From positions 15,135,686-15,199,685 of the forward strand of contig OU015534.1 in assembly GCA_907165065.1 (NCBI GenBank): 64,000 nt of DNA. The letters are read 5' to 3'. Under the pieces are notes generated by a model. The model was not told where the DNA came from. It made no database searches and saw only the letters and a list, made by a program, of their open reading frames with translations. A program made the translations under genes and the position numbers. Shown one piece after another: positions 47,748 to 60,345 of the stretch; the first letter of the stretch is position 1; every line of letters starts with the position of its first letter. The DNA comes from Caprimulgus europaeus (lineage: Eukaryota > Chordata > Aves > Caprimulgiformes > Caprimulgidae).

Positions 47748-50700
47748 GGTTTTCATCTCAATTATCTCATTGTTACATATTTGAAGTACTACATATAGTA
47801 GTAGTACGTAGAGTACTTCAATTGAAAACATCTCAAAAAACTACTCAAAACACTAGAAGGAAACAAATGTATCGCACAATACTTTTTCCCAGAAAAATAA
47901 TTGAGTCAGCTGATTACCTGAAAAAAGTAAATAAAGTGCCTGAATAGTGACCTGAAGAAATAAAAGGACCAGATATAACTGAGCTAATAGAGAGGAATAT
48001 GTTAAAAGAGAGAGCTGACAGATCCTCGTGATATTGAAGAAGGGAAAGCAGTGTTCAGAAGGCTCTTCTTTATGGTTGCATCTTTTGTATTGCTCATGTG
48101 AGAGTCCACAGGGAAAAAGAAGAGTGGCCAGGAGGGTAAAAGATGAGTGGTTGCATTCTCTCTCCCTCAGTGCATTCCAAGAATAACTGAAAATGAGAAG
48201 TTGCGATTGCCAAACCTTTTTAGTTCCCTGTATCTGTTGCTAGATATACTGGTGCATTAACAGGAACATGATGATACAACCTTCACAGTGTAGCTCTTCT
48301 CCCTGTTTTGGGGCTAGACAGTGTAAGAGATGGGAATGTCTGGTACATGTTACATCCAAGACTTAGATCAGCACACTGTTCTGCTCTCACAGATCCCTGG
48401 ATTTACACTTTTTCTACTTTTCTCATGATGTATTGCAGCAGAACAACTTGTATGAGCTTTTGTCTTTATTTTAATCATAAATGGAACAAGGAATGCAAGA
48501 AAATAAGCACCAGCAGTAAATGAATTCAAATTTCAGTTCCAGAGAAGTATAAATCAATTTCTGATTGCATGAACAAAGGACAAAGCTTGGAAATAGTTCC
48601 TGATTAATAATGATCCCGTTATGAATAGATTTACCAGAAAGAGGAATGCAAATCAAATATTACATGATGATTTCTATGAAAAGCCCTCAGGACTAGATTC
48701 CAGACTTAGAGGACTTGGAATCCATACACAGGTATTGATCTACTATTTGGAATCTGAAAGCAATCAGTTTTCTGGCATTAATTGCATAAAGATTTATCTT
48801 GATGTATCTCTTTCTGCTTCCAAGTAATATTTTTTTTTTTTTTAAGAACTAAAAATTATATCCTCAGAAGGAAGATGGCAAAGGAGCTTTCTTCACACCA
48901 GTGAGAAAAACACCTATTCTGCAGAAGCTTGATGTGACATAAGCCAATTTCTGTTTCAAAAGGCATATAACAACTGCAGTACAGTTGACCTGTCTCATTA
49001 TATGTGACAGAATGCCACGCTAAAGCAGCTATAGAATTTTGGGACTGGGGCTGATTTGATACTGACCAAGTGAGACTAAGTCACCTCTCAGGTAAAGGAG
49101 CCTGCGCTTATTTACATTTGTCCATCTAGACATACGTAGACAAAATGTAGAGCTGAACTGTAAAAATGAAACTCAAAACGAGATCAGCTGTAAGCAAAGT
49201 CAAGAACTTCTAGCTATTTTAATGTTGAAGTTAAAGCTGGTTGTTGATTTTTTTTTTTTTAATTGTATAGTGTGCTTGTATTTAAAATTGACTGCAACGT
49301 TTATATTCACATAGCCTATTGTGGAATAAAGACCTTTAATAGATCTCTGTGCATCATATGTTGTATTTTGTGATTTAGCTGCCTTAGTTACAATACAACA
49401 GCAAAAAAGACATTTTTTATCCACAGATCCTAATTTATTTTCAAAGGAAATTACAAAACAAATTTACCACTGATAAAAATAATTTATAGAATGTTATAGT
49501 GACCTGCTAAGACAAAACAGCAGGTCTGTAGAGAACCTGAGAATAAAATTCAGGTCTTTCACTTCTCAGGGCATGTGTATTCTGTGACTACACATTTTCA
49601 GAAACAGCATAGCCCAGATCTCAGCAAAGGATACAAGATCCAAGTTAGTTAAGCTTTCACAAAGTCAATTTGATGATCCTGCAAGCATACTGTTACAAAG
49701 GCGTGTACTTTCAGTCCTGTCTCAGTACATCAATGTCTCTTTTCATTTGCTTTGCATGCTTTCTAACTTTTCAGATCTATAACCCAATATTCAAAAATAA
49801 GCGTACAATGACACAGCTCAAAGTCTCAAACATGTCTTATATAAGCAAATTAATTCTCCTTCCTGGGCTCTGCTGATGCACTCACAACACTTTTGTGCAA
49901 TCCAAGGTTGGAAAATTTGTTATGTAAGTTGGTCTGACCTAAAGTGAGTGTGCATCATGCATGCTGCCATAGGAAGCAAAATGCAATGTGAATACACACA
50001 CAAAGCTGTTTTTCACCTCACAAATATTTCTATGTGAAAATAACTCTTTTTCCACTTTTGAAAACTGCCTTGACTTTTCTTTATAAGCCCAAAGTGAAAA
50101 GAAAAATGGTTTGCTTTTTCACAAAAGTAGGAAAATAATAGGATTTCTCTGTGTAGCTGAGAAAATACTTCTTGTTCAGTTGTTACCCTGATCATTTGAA
50201 TAACTATAAGCCAAATTTCACATTTGTATTGTGCATAACCCTTGCTCATTTTAAATAGATACCATCTAGGAGTAGAATTTGACCTAGTTTTTCCTCAAGA
50301 ATATGCACAGAGGAAAGATATGGAAGAATTGATGAGATCAATTCACAGCTGATTCAAATTACCACAGAGCCACTAAATCTAGAATACAGTCTCATAAACA
50401 AACAGTTTCTTGAAGATCTCTAGTGAAAGGAGCTATCATAAATGCCAAATATTGTTAGCTAATTTTGGAACTGTGACAGAGCTTTACTTTGGTTCTATAT
50501 CTCATTAATTTGTTATGGCTTTGTGTATTATTTGCCTAAACAGAGGTCCTACTATAGTTTTGGCAAACACAGCAGTAAGGAACTGCATGTTATAGTTTTT
50601 CAAATCAATGGACATATTCAAAGAACTGAACCTAAAGGTGAATTAACTGAACATGAGTTTTGACTTTGGCTGCAAAGTCAAAAGTTTGGAGGTCTTGTAC

Positions 50701-53039
50701 TAATTTTAACAGAGACAGCACAACAGATGCTTCTCTTCACTCACTGGTTTTCTTAAGCAACTACATTGAGCCATGTGGCCTAAGAGATCTGCATTTGCTG
50801 GCATAAACCAATCTTCTCCATTCACACATACAGTTCTGAGACTAGCACAAAGGCTGAATGGAGTTTATATCCCCCCTTCATCTTCTAGTCACTGCTTGTT
50901 TATCTATCATACTAGTAGTTTGAAGCTGTTCTTTTCACATCACCCATACTCTTAATCTGATATGCTCTGAGGGGGAAATAGAAACGTATGCCGTACACAT
51001 CCATGCAGTCATCAGCCACTGAGGAAAGATTTCAGGATTCAGAGACTTTTTAGTCTTATTTGACTGCATTAAATTGCTCCTGAAACAGTAACATGAGGAA
51101 ATCAGATTAGCTGGCTAACCTAACAATGGTTTTAAGAACCCAATTTTATTCTGCACTGTTAAAGATATGCACTGCTAAGTAGATTTTGAGTTAATTCTGA
51201 TCAATGTTTCTAATAATATCTACTTGCTGAACACTAATTTACTATGCAATGTCTTTTCCAGAATCATTCTTTGTTTCTTACATATATATGGGAATTATTT
51301 TCATACCTTCTAGCTCTTCATTGCTAATCTGTCTTAAGGTTACTCATCAAAGACCCTACTATTTCCCTAGCTATCTACATCCAAGTTCTGGAATCTAATG
51401 CATTTAAACCTGGTGCTCTGTCAAAGTTAGTCATAATTGCCTAATTATCTGCTCTAGTATGATGGTAAAACCTTTTAACATTTCACTTTTCCCCAGGGAG
51501 AGTGTATTGCAGTTTCTGGAATGCTGCCTTACCCTTCTTTTGGGAATACTTAGGCAAAGAATTCATTTTGCTCTCAGCTAAATGAACCTTATGCTCTCCC
51601 TCTGTAGCCATACTGTCGCTTTGCCTGGCTGTTTTACGTGAAGTGTATACATCTATCTTGTGATATATAGTAAATTCACTAGCACATTCTGTTTGCCAGA
51701 TTCCTCTCACTTACCATGATGTAAGTCACAATGTAAGTAATTCTGCTGAGGTAATCAGAATTACTTTAGCTTTGCAATGTTATAATAGTTTAAAATTCCT
51801 CTGATTCAGCCCCTGTACATGCTAAGGTTGTTCAAGACTACTTAAATTAGAGAAGCCTTGTGATGGCTCTAAACTCTAACTTCTGGTCTAAGCTACCAAG
51901 AATAGTTACTCTGTAGGTGAACTGAACACCGTTCTAAGACATCTAGGCTAGATTCTCCATAATCTTGCTCCTGTGAATTCACCTATATTAAATCATAGCT
52001 AGAGATACTAGGTATAAACAGTATTGATAAGAATAACATACTGAGTAGGTGTTGAAATATTTGTGAAAAATAATTACTTTTCTTTACTCCACACTGCAAA
52101 CTTTATCTAAAAGAGATTCAGGTTAAGGTCATTGGCTTCTGTAATGTTCTGATAACAAACCTAAAATCAGAAGTACATTCACTCAGGAATAAGTTTTGTA
52201 AACAATACCTTCCTTCCTTATTACTTTATTTTGCATTTTTGTGTTCATTATTTCTTGAGTTCTAGAGTTTAACATTTTGGAAGTCTGGTTGTAAATCAGA
52301 ATCCACATCTAAGCAACATTCTTTTTATCTGCAACAGGTTAAACACAATCACTCCAACTGAATGTATTGGGAAACTAAAGTTCTTTGGAGCCTAATTTAG
52401 GTACAGAACTTGGGTCCTCTGTTGCAAACACAAAGATGTGTTTTCAATCGCAGTCCTTTCTAATCCTCCTCCAGATTAACTCCTTTCTTTAGGTCAATCC
52501 CGCCACAAACTGTTTTTCCTCCCACCTACTTGGTAAGACAACTAATCTTTTATGTTTACTTCTTTCTTTCTTTTAATTTAAAGTTTTTATTCTCCTCCTT
52601 TCTGTTTGTCATTTGAAATATAGGGATATATTTACACTAAAATTCACAAGAGGTAGTTTTAAATGGTAGAGGGAACAGGATAGAAACAACAGCACAGAGT
52701 CTTGCACAAAGAAACTCTTTCTTGTTTTACTGGTCATCTCAAGAGTAAACTGGCCAAAGCTGGTTTGCTTCCAAAGCTTGAGCTAACTCACTTCTAAAGT
52801 AGCTTAGATACTTCGAGCTTTGGGCACACAGATATACTGATTATCAGATTTTTCCTTGTGTGCACTTATTCATCATTCATTTTATTAATAAAAGTAGTAC
52901 TTGGTCCTTATTGAGCAGGTTTCAAGTTGTGTCCTCATAATTGCAGAATTTTCTCCCTCCATCCTACTGCAAGACTCCACTGACACTTGAACAGCAACAC
53001 ATATAAGCTGAATCCCTGGGACCAGGGTAACTACGTTGT

Positions 53040-54330
53040 AGAGAACGTGGTTATCGGGAATGGTCAACATGAATTCACTAAGGGGAAATCATGCTTGACC
53101 AATCTGATAGCCTCCTCCTATCATGGCATGACTGGCTGGGTGGGTGGATGAGGGGAGAGCAGTGGATGTTGTCTACCTTCACTTCAGCAACGCTTCTGTT
53201 ACTGTCTCCCATAGCATCCTCATAGGTAAGCTTAGGAAGTGTAGGTTAGATGATCGAACAGTGAGGTGGGTGAAGAAGTGGCTCAATAACAGAGCTCAGA
53301 GGGTTTTAATCAGCAGTGCAGAGTCTACTTGGAGGCCTGTGGCTAGTGATGTTTCCCAAGGGTCAGTACCAGGGCCAACCCTATTCAACATATTAATCAG
53401 TGACTTGGATGAAGGGACTGGGGGTAACCTCAGCAAGTTTGTTGAGGACACTAAACTGAAAGGAATGGCTGATACACTGGAAGGCTGTGCTGCCATTCAG
53501 CAAGATCTGGATAGGCTGGAGAGTTGCGCAGAGGGGAACCTGATGAAGATCAATAAAGGCAAGTGTAGGACCCTGCACCTGGGGAGGAATAACCCCGGAC
53601 AACAGAACAGGTTGGAGGTTGACCTGCTGGAAAGCAGCCCTGCAGAGAAGGACCTGTGAGTACTGGTGGATGACCAGTTGACCATGAGCTGACAGTGTGC
53701 CCTTGTGGCGAGGAAGGCCAATGGTACCCTGGAGTGCATTAAGAAGAGCATGACCAGCAGGTCGAGGGAGGTGATCCTCCCCCTCTTCTCTGTCCTAGTG
53801 AGGCCACATCTGGAATACTGTGTCCAGTTCTGGGCTCCCCAGTTCAAGACAGAGGGAATTTCTGGAGAGAGTCCAGCAGAGGGCTACGAAGATGATTAAG
53901 GTGCTGGAGCATCTTTTTTTGTGAGGAAAGACAGAGAGTTGGGTCTGTTTAGCCTAGATAAGAGAAGATTGAGAGAGCACCTTATTAATGTTTACATATA
54001 TATAAAGAGCAGGTTTCAAGAGGATAGGGCCAGACTCCTTTCAGTGGTGGCCAGCAATAGGACAAGGGGCAACAGGCACAAGCTGGAACACAGGAGGTTC
54101 TGCTTAAACATGAGGAAAAACTTCTTTACTGTGAGGGAGACAGAGCACTGGAACAGGCTGCCCAGAGAAGTGGTGGAGTCTCCTTCCTTCTCTGGAGATA
54201 TTCAAAACCCACCTGGGTGCAGTCCAGTGCAACTTGCTCTAGGGGAACCTGCTTTGGCAGTGGGGTGGGACTAGGTGGTCTCCTGAGAACCCTTACGACC
54301 CCTGCTGCTCTGTGATTGTACGATTGCATG
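53040..54330 (+). mobile_element. CR1 LINE, 1.3-kb 3' part with RT
   Basis: The longest CR1 copy in the window. A 171-codon frame (53144-53659) holds the RT palm: VDVVYLHFSNASVTVSHSIL (DFSKAFDTVSH-like), VRWVKKWLNNRAQRV, SQGSVPGPTLFNILISDLDE (VPQGS box) and SKFVEDTKL at the catalytic box, where the family has FADDTKL. After a stop and frame changes, other frames carry [19 protein letters not shown] (53705-53899) and ELGLFSLDKRRLREHLI plus HWNRLPREVVESPSF (53921-54274). The Ala to Val and first Asp to Glu changes in the catalytic box would inactivate it even without the frame breaks. It ends with GTGATTGTACGATTG-type tail repeats near 54330. The 5' boundary is soft (53040-53060). Its wording groups it with the 31643 copy. 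Confidence 0.95.
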
Positions 54331-54417
54331 TTTTAGAGACTAGCCTTACCACCCACTCCTCTGGCAATTGACTGTCCCACAAAAAGGATTCCACAAACAA
54401 GAAAAGTGCAATGAGTG

Positions 54418-55262
54418 ATCACACATAGATCACTTTAATTAGGCTAATAGAGAAATGACCTTGTGGGAGGACATCTTTTCAAAAGTAGCCAAATCTGCTG
54501 ATGACACAGAGCTGAAAAGAAGTAAATACAGAGGAACAGAGCAAACAAAGTCATAATGATTTGGATAGAATTAGGCTTATGGGATGTTAAGTAGTTTATG
54601 CAGTTCCATGTAAAGAAGTAAAAGGAAATGAGGCTAGGGACCAAAAATAATCACAGAGACTGAAGTCTAAATTAAAGCACAATGCAGAATACAGACCAGG
54701 AAAAGGAAGTGAGAATAAGATAGTTTAAAGTGTTTTTCACAATCATGCACGATATTTGGCATCAATCAAAAGGCAAACAAAAGTTCAGAGCAGGAAATTG
54801 GATAAGGTAGAGGGGAAAGAATAAAGAGGGAATTATAATTTATCAATGGAAGGCATTCTGGCACCACATGAAAGAATACAGAGGCCACATGTGAGATATT
54901 GTGTGTAATTCTGATCACTACATTACACTGCAGAAAGGACATCACTAGGATGAAATAAAGCACTAGATGGACATCAAAACGTCTTAACAATTTGGGAGCA
55001 TGGGTTATTCATTCTGAAGAATGATTAGTCAGCTTCAGCATTTGCAGGTTTTCCGAAATGATTTATGAATCATCATAGTGTTATATCTCATCCTAAGAGG
55101 AAGGGCATAGATTGATGTTAGGCTGATAGTGAATTCAAGTAAAATGTTAAATAAGATATTAGAAAGTACAAACAGTAATTCAGCTAGACAATAAAATACT
55201 TTGCCAAGGCAGACTGCAGCAGTTCTATTTATTTTAGATCCTCAAAAGCAGTCTGGATTAAT
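54418..55262 (+). mobile_element. Old CR1 LINE fragment, RT to near 3' end
   Basis: The plus frame at 54485 reads VAKSADDTELKRSKY, matching the CR1 catalytic block VAKFADDTKL. At 54882 on the plus strand RPHVRYCV, a stop, F, a stop and SLHY match [15 protein letters not shown]. Near 55190-55255 the DNA follows the end of the reading frame (CTTTGCCAAGGCAGACTG, like CTTGCCAAGGGAGGTTG). Intervening parts are decayed but in the right order and at about the right spacing. There are many stops in every frame, so it is far older than the copy that ends about 90 bases upstream. No clean 3' tail repeat is seen. Confidence 0.75.
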
Positions 55263-55519
55263 TTATTCTGATTCTGCAACTTTTAACAGGCAAACATCCT
55301 ATTAACTTAACAAGAGTTCTACATGAAAAATACTTAGCATTGAACTCACAACCCATTAGATTTTTAAGGTGTTGAAAAAAGTTAAAAGATATAATTCATA
55401 CTGACATAAAGGGCAACTGCGTAGCTAAAATTCCTGCACAAATTATTATAAATGGTGTTGTAAGAGATTGTAACTGTGACTTAAATATCTAAATACATGC
55501 TTAATTTGATACACAGTCA

Positions 55520-55597
55520 GTAGACTTGGAGACATGGTCAGTAAAACCGCTTGTTTAAAGTTAAGCACATACTTAGGCAATATGGTAAACTGAGGGT
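55520..55597 (+). repeat. Possible amniote-wide old interspersed repeat
   Basis: TTTAAAGTTAAGCACATACT (55553-55572) followed by TAGGCAATATGGTAAACTGA (55573-55592) resembles a motif I remember as widespread in turtle and crocodilian genomes (CTTAAAGTTAAGCACATGC, then TTAAGTGCTTTGCTGAATC). I do not know its class with certainty. The match is by memory and not checked. Confidence 0.35.
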
Positions 55598-57067
55598 AAA
55601 CACATGAGAGATTTGTAACTATTTGGCAAGGTTTTTCAAGTATGCAGTCTAAAAACGTCTTGTGTATTTTACAATATGTACAGGCCCAAATATGAAAAGT
55701 CAGAATATACACACATTTATGTTCCTGCAGGCAAATAATTCCAAGGTTAAAGTTGAAAATGTGTCAAAATTTGTGTGACAACTTGACTAGGTTTTTAAAG
55801 ACAGATTTTTAAGCATTTAAAATATTCAAAGTACCATCTATCTTGGATTGACCATGGAAAGCAATGGGTACTTAAAAATCTAACACTTCAAGAAGAAAAC
55901 CACTATCAATATAAAAAAAAAATAACCACTTAAATACCTTTGAAAAATGTAGCCAATTAAACTTGTTTGATATTCTTCAATATCTTTCAATCTCGGGACA
56001 ATACAGACTAAAACCTTTCAAAAAATCTGAACACACAACTTGGTGGCAAGATGCTATACTAAAGTGTTTTTACAAGAAAAGATATAAAACATTTTTTAAT
56101 ATTAATTCTAAGTAACTACAGAGAGAAATTGCTAGAATAACTTAGATTATATCTTCCTCTTCAGTTTTAGTCTTTAGGAATCTATACATTTTCAGACTTT
56201 TTTCAGAGAAAGGAAAACAAGTTAAGGATACCGTTATATGTGCTTTTCTGTTAAAGTATTGCATAATCCTATTACTAAATGGATGTTCTATTTATAAACT
56301 CCTCGTAAGATAAGCAATGTGAAAAAAATACACAGATAAATATAAAGCTATTTTTCTGACACTCACTGCATTGGAAAGTATTAATAAATCAAATAGTGTA
56401 CAAAGAGCAGGTTTCATTTCTTTTTACAAACTAATAATTGAGATGCTGTATGCAATCAAGAGATACAAATTAATTTATTTGAGGGTTTTTAACTAGTTCC
56501 TACTCAGGGCATACCAAAATCTTCTGTCAATTAAGCCTAGATTTAAAAAAAGAAAATAGCACTGTGATATATTTGGCACTTCAACCAGCAGATGTTCTGG
56601 GAGAACGAAAGTGAGAGACACCATAAACATGCAGGGAAAAATTAAACCCCAAAATCTCCTAAAATCAAGGGAAAAGAAAACCTAAACAAACCCTAAATGA
56701 AACAAAACAAACAAACAAAAAACTACACAACAAATAACCCACCAAAACCCCCAAAAAACCAAGAAGCTGAACTAGAACTGAAACATATGTACGGCTTATA
56801 AAGGAACAGAGAATCAAAAAAAGGCGTGTAAATGAAAGGGAACAGAATTTTCTAGAGAAATGGAGGGTAGTCTGAGGGAAGCTTCCAGAAAATAATAGCA
56901 CAAAAATTGTTACAAAAGAAGAGGAAAGATGGAAAAAAGAAGGCAGTGAGTAACTAGGAAGCAGATGGTGCACAAAAGCCATAAAGCATTTATTTTTATT
57001 TTTCCAGAAACAAGAAGATAAGACTGTGATGGAAACAAGGATTAAAACCTGTTTCACTTTTACCTTT
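55598..57067. other. No gene recognised
   Basis: AT-rich DNA upstream of the LTR. The 130-codon minus frame at 57057-56665 is largely a translation of low-complexity A/C-rich DNA (Phe, Leu, Cys and Val runs), not a protein. An A-run lies near 55913. Confidence 0.6.
56691..56761. repeat. A/C-rich low-complexity tract
   Basis: About 70 bases made of AAAC, AACAA and CCAAAA units with hardly any G or T. Similar tracts occur at 10131-10184 and 63794-63879. No retroposon body is attached. Confidence 0.8.
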
Positions 57068-57661
57068 TGTATTGGGCCTGGCTGGGATGGAGTTAATTTT
57101 CCCCATAGCAGCCTTCAGAGTGCTGTGTTTTGTATTAATAGCTAGAAAGGTGTTGATAACAGCCCAGTGTTTTGGGTACTGCTGAGCAGTAACACAGCAT
57201 CAAGGCTGTCTCTCCAACATTTCCACCCCGAGTAGGCTGGGGGTGGGGAAGGTCTTGAAAGGGGACACAGCCAGGACAGCTGACCCAAACTGGCCAAAGG
57301 GATATTCCATACCATATGACATCTGCTCAGAAATAAAAGCAAGGAGAACAGAGTGGGAAGGGAAGGCATTCGTTATTTACAATCGTCCTCCGGGAACCGC
57401 AATGCGTACAAGCCCTGCTTCCCGGGAAGTGGCCAAACATCGCCTGCTGATGGGAAGTAGAGAGTAAATATTTTGTTCTTTTGCTTCTGCGTGCACAGCT
57501 TTGCTTTGCTTCTATTAAACTGCCTTTTGTCTCAACCCACAAGTTTAGGGCTTTTTTTTTTTTTTTTCATCTTATTTTCTCCCCTCCCCATCCTGCTGAG
57601 GAAGGGAGTGATCGAGTGCCTTGGTGGGCGCCTGGCATTCAGGCAAGGTCAACCCACCGCA
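57068..57661 (+). mobile_element. Solo LTR of an avian endogenous retrovirus
   Basis: A GC-richer block of about 594 bp starts with TGTATTGGG and ends in CA after a CAACCCACCGC stretch. It contains a polyadenylation signal (ATTAAA, 57514-57519) in the expected R region, then a T-rich U5. Its wording (GGCTGGGATGGAGTTAATTTT at the 5' end; CCAAAGGGATATTCCATACC at 57293-57312) is one I remember as abundant in neoavian genomes. No gag, pol or env sequence flanks it, so it is a solo LTR left by recombination between two LTRs. ACCTTT (57062-57067) and ACCCTT (57661-57666) may be a 6-bp target-site duplication, matching at five of six bases. The exact family is not assigned. Age is intermediate, by eye. 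Open frames inside it are not genes. Confidence 0.85.
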
Positions 57662-60261
57662 CCCTTGTATCTTCACATGTAAAGATTAGAAGTCTGAATT
57701 CCAGAGTTGATTGCTGACAAGATATGAGGCAGCTTTGTTTGAATGCTTAAAGGCCTAGCAACCAAAAATTCTTTTAGGTGCACAGAGTCCCTGACAAGCA
57801 GCTCCTACAGGACAAGACATGTGCATTTAAAGCTTTTCACTCAAAACCACTTACATTCCTTTGCCTCCCATTCAGCATCTCCTGAACATTGCAGACAGAC
57901 AGTGCTATGTCTAACACAATCTGCAGAAGGACTTACCAGCACCATTGTAAAACATGCTTGAAGCAAAATGAAAGAAAACACCTTGATAGCAAGGGGACAG
58001 TTCTGCAAGTGTGGAAAACATGATCTCACTTTTCTGAAGTACCCGTTTTCATAAATAAAATTGTTTCTCCTCTCTCTTGTTCAGAAAGGCACATTTTACT
58101 GACTGCTCTTATAATTATTAAAAAATGTTGTGGATAGTAGAATAGGTTTTTTACCCACTTTCTTCTTCCTTATCAGTTTGGACTTTCAGATTCTGTAAGT
58201 CCTACATATATATGTAGCAACAGATAGTGTATGAGCACTAAAGTGAGGAAACCAAGCTAGAGGAAGCAATTTCTATATTTAAAAGACTTTTTGGAAAGAC
58301 AATCCTAGAAGTGCAAAGATTAATTCTAAGTACTTATCGTTAGAGATCAGAAGGACTTTTTTTTTTTTTTCCCCACCATAAAGATTTCCCAAATCTTTCC
58401 ATGAAAAAACAAGGGAGAGCTCTAATGCAGACTAACACAGTAGTTTGGATACTTCTCTGTTCTGTTTCTGACTAAGAACTCACATCCAATTACCTACACC
58501 CCAGAAAACATTTTAACTACCAAACTATAACATAGTCTGGAATGTTTTTTTTCTTTTGGCTATTAGCAAAAAAACTGCAACTAAAGTTCAGCCAGGAACT
58601 GCCACATGCTGTAAGGAAATATTTTCTCTAGAAAAAATACTGTAGCTATAAATCCCAAATCAGTACTCCCTTTGCGAATCTGTGTAGTTCTCAGATTTCT
58701 ATCATCTTTGGGGAATGCATCATCAGCTAAGCTCCTCCCAGGTATTTTAGCAACTGTGTGCCACAAAAGATAGAAATCAGGAAAAACAGACATGCAGATT
58801 AGAAGAACAATCACATTGGATACAAAGAAATGTTAGTTCAGTTCAATGTACATCATCTCTTCGATGAAAGAAGTGGAAGTGGTAAGAGTATAGTGAGTCA
58901 ATCAATTGATAACATGCCCACAAATGTCCCACACATTTCCTAGGTATTCTCTCAAGTCATTACACTGTACTACTTGGTTCCTAGAAAACTAGGCAATTTA
59001 TTTTATTGTTATTGATATGTATTATGCCATCTTGATTGACTTCACTAAGATTTATTTCTCCCCTACAAGGAGAACTATTTCCTCTAACAGTACCACAACT
59101 AAGATGTTTGATACTAGCCAAATAGAGTCACCGTGTTTTTATGGAAGGAAGAAAAACTCTTTATCAGTGGGACTGAAGTCCCTCATCAGACAGATCCATT
59201 GAGGTTTTTGGCTGGTTCAGAGTTACTTAGGAGGCTGAAAGGAAGAAAATGTTTGGCAGGCTGCAAAACTCAAAACCACAAACAGCTATTTAGACCTGGA
59301 GCTCATTAATTTAGTAGAGCTGATAAGAATTTAAATCTTTTATCGCAAAAGCTTAAATCAGAGTAACAATGTATACAGCACCTATATTAAAAGAGGATGA
59401 AATAATATGGAACCTATATACTTTGCTTCAGTTTATTTTCCTTCTAGTTCTTTTGAAGCAAAAAATGCTTTTGTTAACAGGTTCACTCCTAGGAAAAAAA
59501 TACACCAAAACTCGTAGCACAAAGGAGGACTCTATTTCATCTGTAAATTTGTCATCTGTATTTGATGTGTTCATTAAAGCTATTCATTACATCACTTTAA
59601 ATCTCCATAGTTCCAGACATTTTGAGCAATTCCTAAATGGCACAATGAATTTTCACTATGTGTCATTCTCCATGCACTACCTTCTAAAACTACATTTCAA
59701 AGTTTAATTTTGTAGGATCTGCAAGACATACACTGTGACAGGAAAAGGATATCTTGGAGAAGAACACACTATTAGGATCCCAAGGCCTCTTAAAAGTGAA
59801 TGGTCAGTGTCCCAGAAGGATGAAAGAGTACGTTTGATGGTGGATGTTCTGTTTATAATATAAAAAAAACCTCTCCTCCTCCTCTGAGACTTCACAAGCT
59901 AGAAATGCAGTTTCTCTGCTGTCTGTTACACTTGAGTACTTCGGCTTAAATTATCCAGTCCATAGATTCCTTCTTGTCTTGTCACATTAAGACATGATGG
60001 AACACTAATGAAAGCAACTTTTATCTAACAGATACAAATGGTATAGACTGCTATCTCCCTAAACTTCCTTTTCTGTTGGCTTAAACATTTCCAGTTAAAA
60101 CTTCTATGAAGCCATAGATATAAAATACATTTCTGAAGTGAATACACAGAGCTTTTACATTCTCACATATTAAAAGTAAAAAGGATATTGCAACCTCACA
60201 ACATTAATATCTACATAAAATAGGTCACTGAAATTAATGCAGAAAGTCTTGCATTGAGGGT

Positions 60262-60345
60262 TTGTGCAATTCACTCATCTCCTGTCCCTGAATGGGAAAC
60301 AGGGATCATTATACAGATAACGCAGGACAACAGTGATTCTTGGCA
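60262..60345 (+). mobile_element. Possible MIR/L2-type remnant
   Basis: In order, GTGCAATTCACTCATCTCC, CTGTCCCTGAATGGGAAAC, AGGGATCATTATAC, CGCAGG and CAGTGATTC track the MIR core and 3' region (GCAAGTCACTTAACCTC, CTGTGCCTCAGTTT, GGGATAATAATAC, CTCACAGGG, GTGAGGATT). Order and spacing fit, but the identity is modest and judged by eye. Confidence 0.42.

Larger units (their letters stand above)
45220..53039. other. 7.8 kb without a recognised gene
   Basis: Only short frames occur, up to about 94 codons (45871-46155), with no domain. T-runs lie at 48830-48843 and 49248-49260. An imperfect AGTACT-rich palindrome lies at 47782-47820. No LINE, SINE or LTR was recognised, nor any RNA gene. Confidence 0.55.

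Noticed and set aside
56665-57057. 130-codon hydrophobic minus-strand frame
   Set aside because: It translates an A/C-rich low-complexity tract and purine-rich flank. The apparent membrane protein is a composition artefact.
57142-57717. Several open frames on both strands inside the LTR block
   Set aside because: They lie within non-coding LTR sequence and show no retroviral or host protein similarity.
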